The notes under the pieces: generated by a model
Told to the model about the DNA's origin: nothing
Database searches by the model: none
What the model saw: the letters and a program-made list of their open reading frames with translations, nothing else
Position numbers and translations under genes: made by a program
DNA from: Flavobacterium zhairuonense
GTDB taxonomy: Bacteria; Bacteroidota; Bacteroidia; Flavobacteriales; Flavobacteriaceae
DNA length: 64,000 nucleotides
Reading direction: 5' to 3'
Assembly: GCF_004352915.1 (NCBI RefSeq)
Contig: NZ_SJSY01000068.1
Span: 124,001 to 188,000 of the forward strand
In this document: piece by piece, positions 63,249 through 64,000 of the stretch
Layout: each line of letters starts with the position of its first letter
Numbering within the stretch: position 1 is the stretch's first letter

Positions 63249-63403
63249 TTTTTCATTTCTTATTGGAGAGCGAAATTAGGGAATTTTTTTGGAAAGGGGC
63301 AAAGGTTCTAAGATACTAAGATTCTAAGCTTTTCTTTTGTATTGAAAAAAATGAATGCTCAGTTTTCTTGTTTTTTTATATAATTATTTAAACGATCTAA
63401 AAA
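63249..63403. repeat. Intergenic gap with TCTAAG repeats
   Basis: AAAGGTTCTAAGATACTAAG followed by ATTCTAAG lies at about 63300-63329 and resembles the reverse complement of 15799-15841. The rest of the gap, before the MORN gene, is A+T-rich with no gene visible. Confidence 0.5.
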
Positions 63404-64000
63404 TTATTTCTGAATTTCGATCAATTCTCCATCGACATAAATATCTTTCTGAATAAATTTTCCTTTATCATCGTACCATTTCCAAACTCCCTCTTGCTTG
63501 TCATTTTTATAACTTCCTTCGACTTGAAGATTTCCATTATCATGATATTTAAATGCTTTTCCATTTTTCTTTCCTGAAATATAGTTTAGATCTGCTTGTA
63601 ATTTGCCATTAGGATACCATTGTTTGCCATTTCCATCAATATTTCCGTCTTTTAGAAATTGGATGTTTTTTTTGTAGCCGTTATCATACCATCTTTCACT
63701 AAGCCCTTCGGGTTTGTCATTTTTCCAACTTGTTCGCTGTTCCAGTTTTCCATTTTCATAGTAGCTTTCAAATACGCCATTTTGCATTCCATTACTCCAA
63801 TAAGAGATTTCTTTAACTAGACCATTTTCAAACCAATGTTTATTTTCTCCTTCTATTTTACCTTTGACATAGTTAGTGCTTGCAGACATTTGTCCGTCTT
63901 CAAAATACCATATTTTTTTGCCTGTTCCATCTTTAAGATCGTTCATCCATTCGATATTGCCATTGTTGTAATATCTAGTCCACTGATCTTTCATTTTATG
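63404..64000 (-). CDS. MORN-repeat protein (YwqK-like), 5' end outside the window
   Basis: At least 196 residues from a possible ATG at 63994, but the frame stays open to the window edge and there is no signal peptide at that ATG, so the true start probably lies beyond 64000. The protein is made of about eight MORN-like units of ~22 residues with the pattern NG-x-E/Q-x4-Y-K-x-D/G-K-x-E-G (for example WYDNGYKKNIQFLKDGNIDG; YHDNGNLQVEGSYKNDKQEG). These repeats form a beta hairpin array. The family includes proteins labelled YwqK antitoxin, but no toxin partner is visible. Its role here is unknown. Confidence 0.8.
   Translation of the reverse strand, partial: HKMKDQWTRYYNNGNIEWMNDLKDGTGKKIWYFEDGQMSASTNYVKGKIEGENKHWFENGLVKEISYWSNGMQNGVFESYYENGKLEQRTSWKNDKPEGLSERWYDNGYKKNIQFLKDGNIDGNGKQWYPNGKLQADLNYISGKKNGKAFKYHDNGNLQVEGSYKNDKQEGVWKWYDDKGKFIQKDIYVDGELIEIQK

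Noticed and set aside
63404..64000. Toxin-antitoxin pair based on the YwqK label
   Set aside because: No toxin-like partner is visible and MORN proteins have diverse roles; the 5' neighbour lies outside the window.

Overview
The window looks like a chromosomal segment of a Flavobacterium-type member of the Bacteroidota (Flavobacteriia). The basis is strong A+T richness, type IX secretion (T9SS) sorting domains with a PorP/SprF protein, Bacteroidota-style promoters (TTG, 17-25 nt, TAnnTTTG), few Shine-Dalgarno sites, and many short intergenic palindromes. I saw no rRNA, tRNA, CRISPR array, prophage or complete insertion sequence. Species-level assignment is not possible from reading alone.

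Layout. 1-8.2 kb is a surface-polysaccharide region: the tail of a TRIC-type channel gene, a FemAB/GNAT-like protein, a Wzx-type flippase, a left-handed beta-helix acyltransferase, two GT2 and two GT4 glycosyltransferases and an FdtA/QdtA-type sugar 3,4-ketoisomerase. REP-like palindrome clusters split it into blocks. ftsE follows. 9.3-15.1 kb carries a 1005-residue TPR protein, a PhzF-family enzyme and an outer-membrane barrel that resembles a TonB-dependent receptor without a plug. 15.2-16.3 kb has a GNAT enzyme and a small GreA/GreB-like protein. 16.9-20.5 kb has two asparagine synthetase B paralogues in tandem; the second has lost three of four key glutaminase residues. 20.7-30.0 kb is housekeeping: M16 peptidase, gyrB, mdh and fused secDF.

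30.4-36.7 kb (minus strand) has lgt, yidD, cysS, a frameshifted four-helix-bundle (S23-type) gene, folE, a lysozyme-like exported protein and a PLP aminotransferase. 36.8-44.6 kb has a PDZ aspartyl-protease-like protein, then a T9SS module (type-B CTD adhesin, PorP/SprF, OmpA/TPR protein) and a lipoprotein. 44.8-48.7 kb has a DUF1573 protein, valS and a compact kinase-like protein. 48.8-57.2 kb (minus strand) has an APC permease and an apparent iron-uptake locus: two TonB-dependent receptors, a DUF4198 protein and a PepSY membrane protein. Three of these promoters share a palindromic candidate operator. 57.4-64.0 kb has an MFS transporter, small envelope proteins, a beta-propeller protein, topB (topoisomerase III) and a MORN-repeat gene that runs off the end.

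The observations most worth a second look are the AsnB pair with a degraded glutaminase, the TPR/PhzF/plug-less barrel cluster, the free-standing kinase-like protein, the shared operator in the iron locus, the broken four-helix-bundle gene bounded by a 27-nt direct repeat, and the REP sequence read as the C-terminus of a glycosyltransferase. I did not find a clear new multi-gene defence or mobile system.
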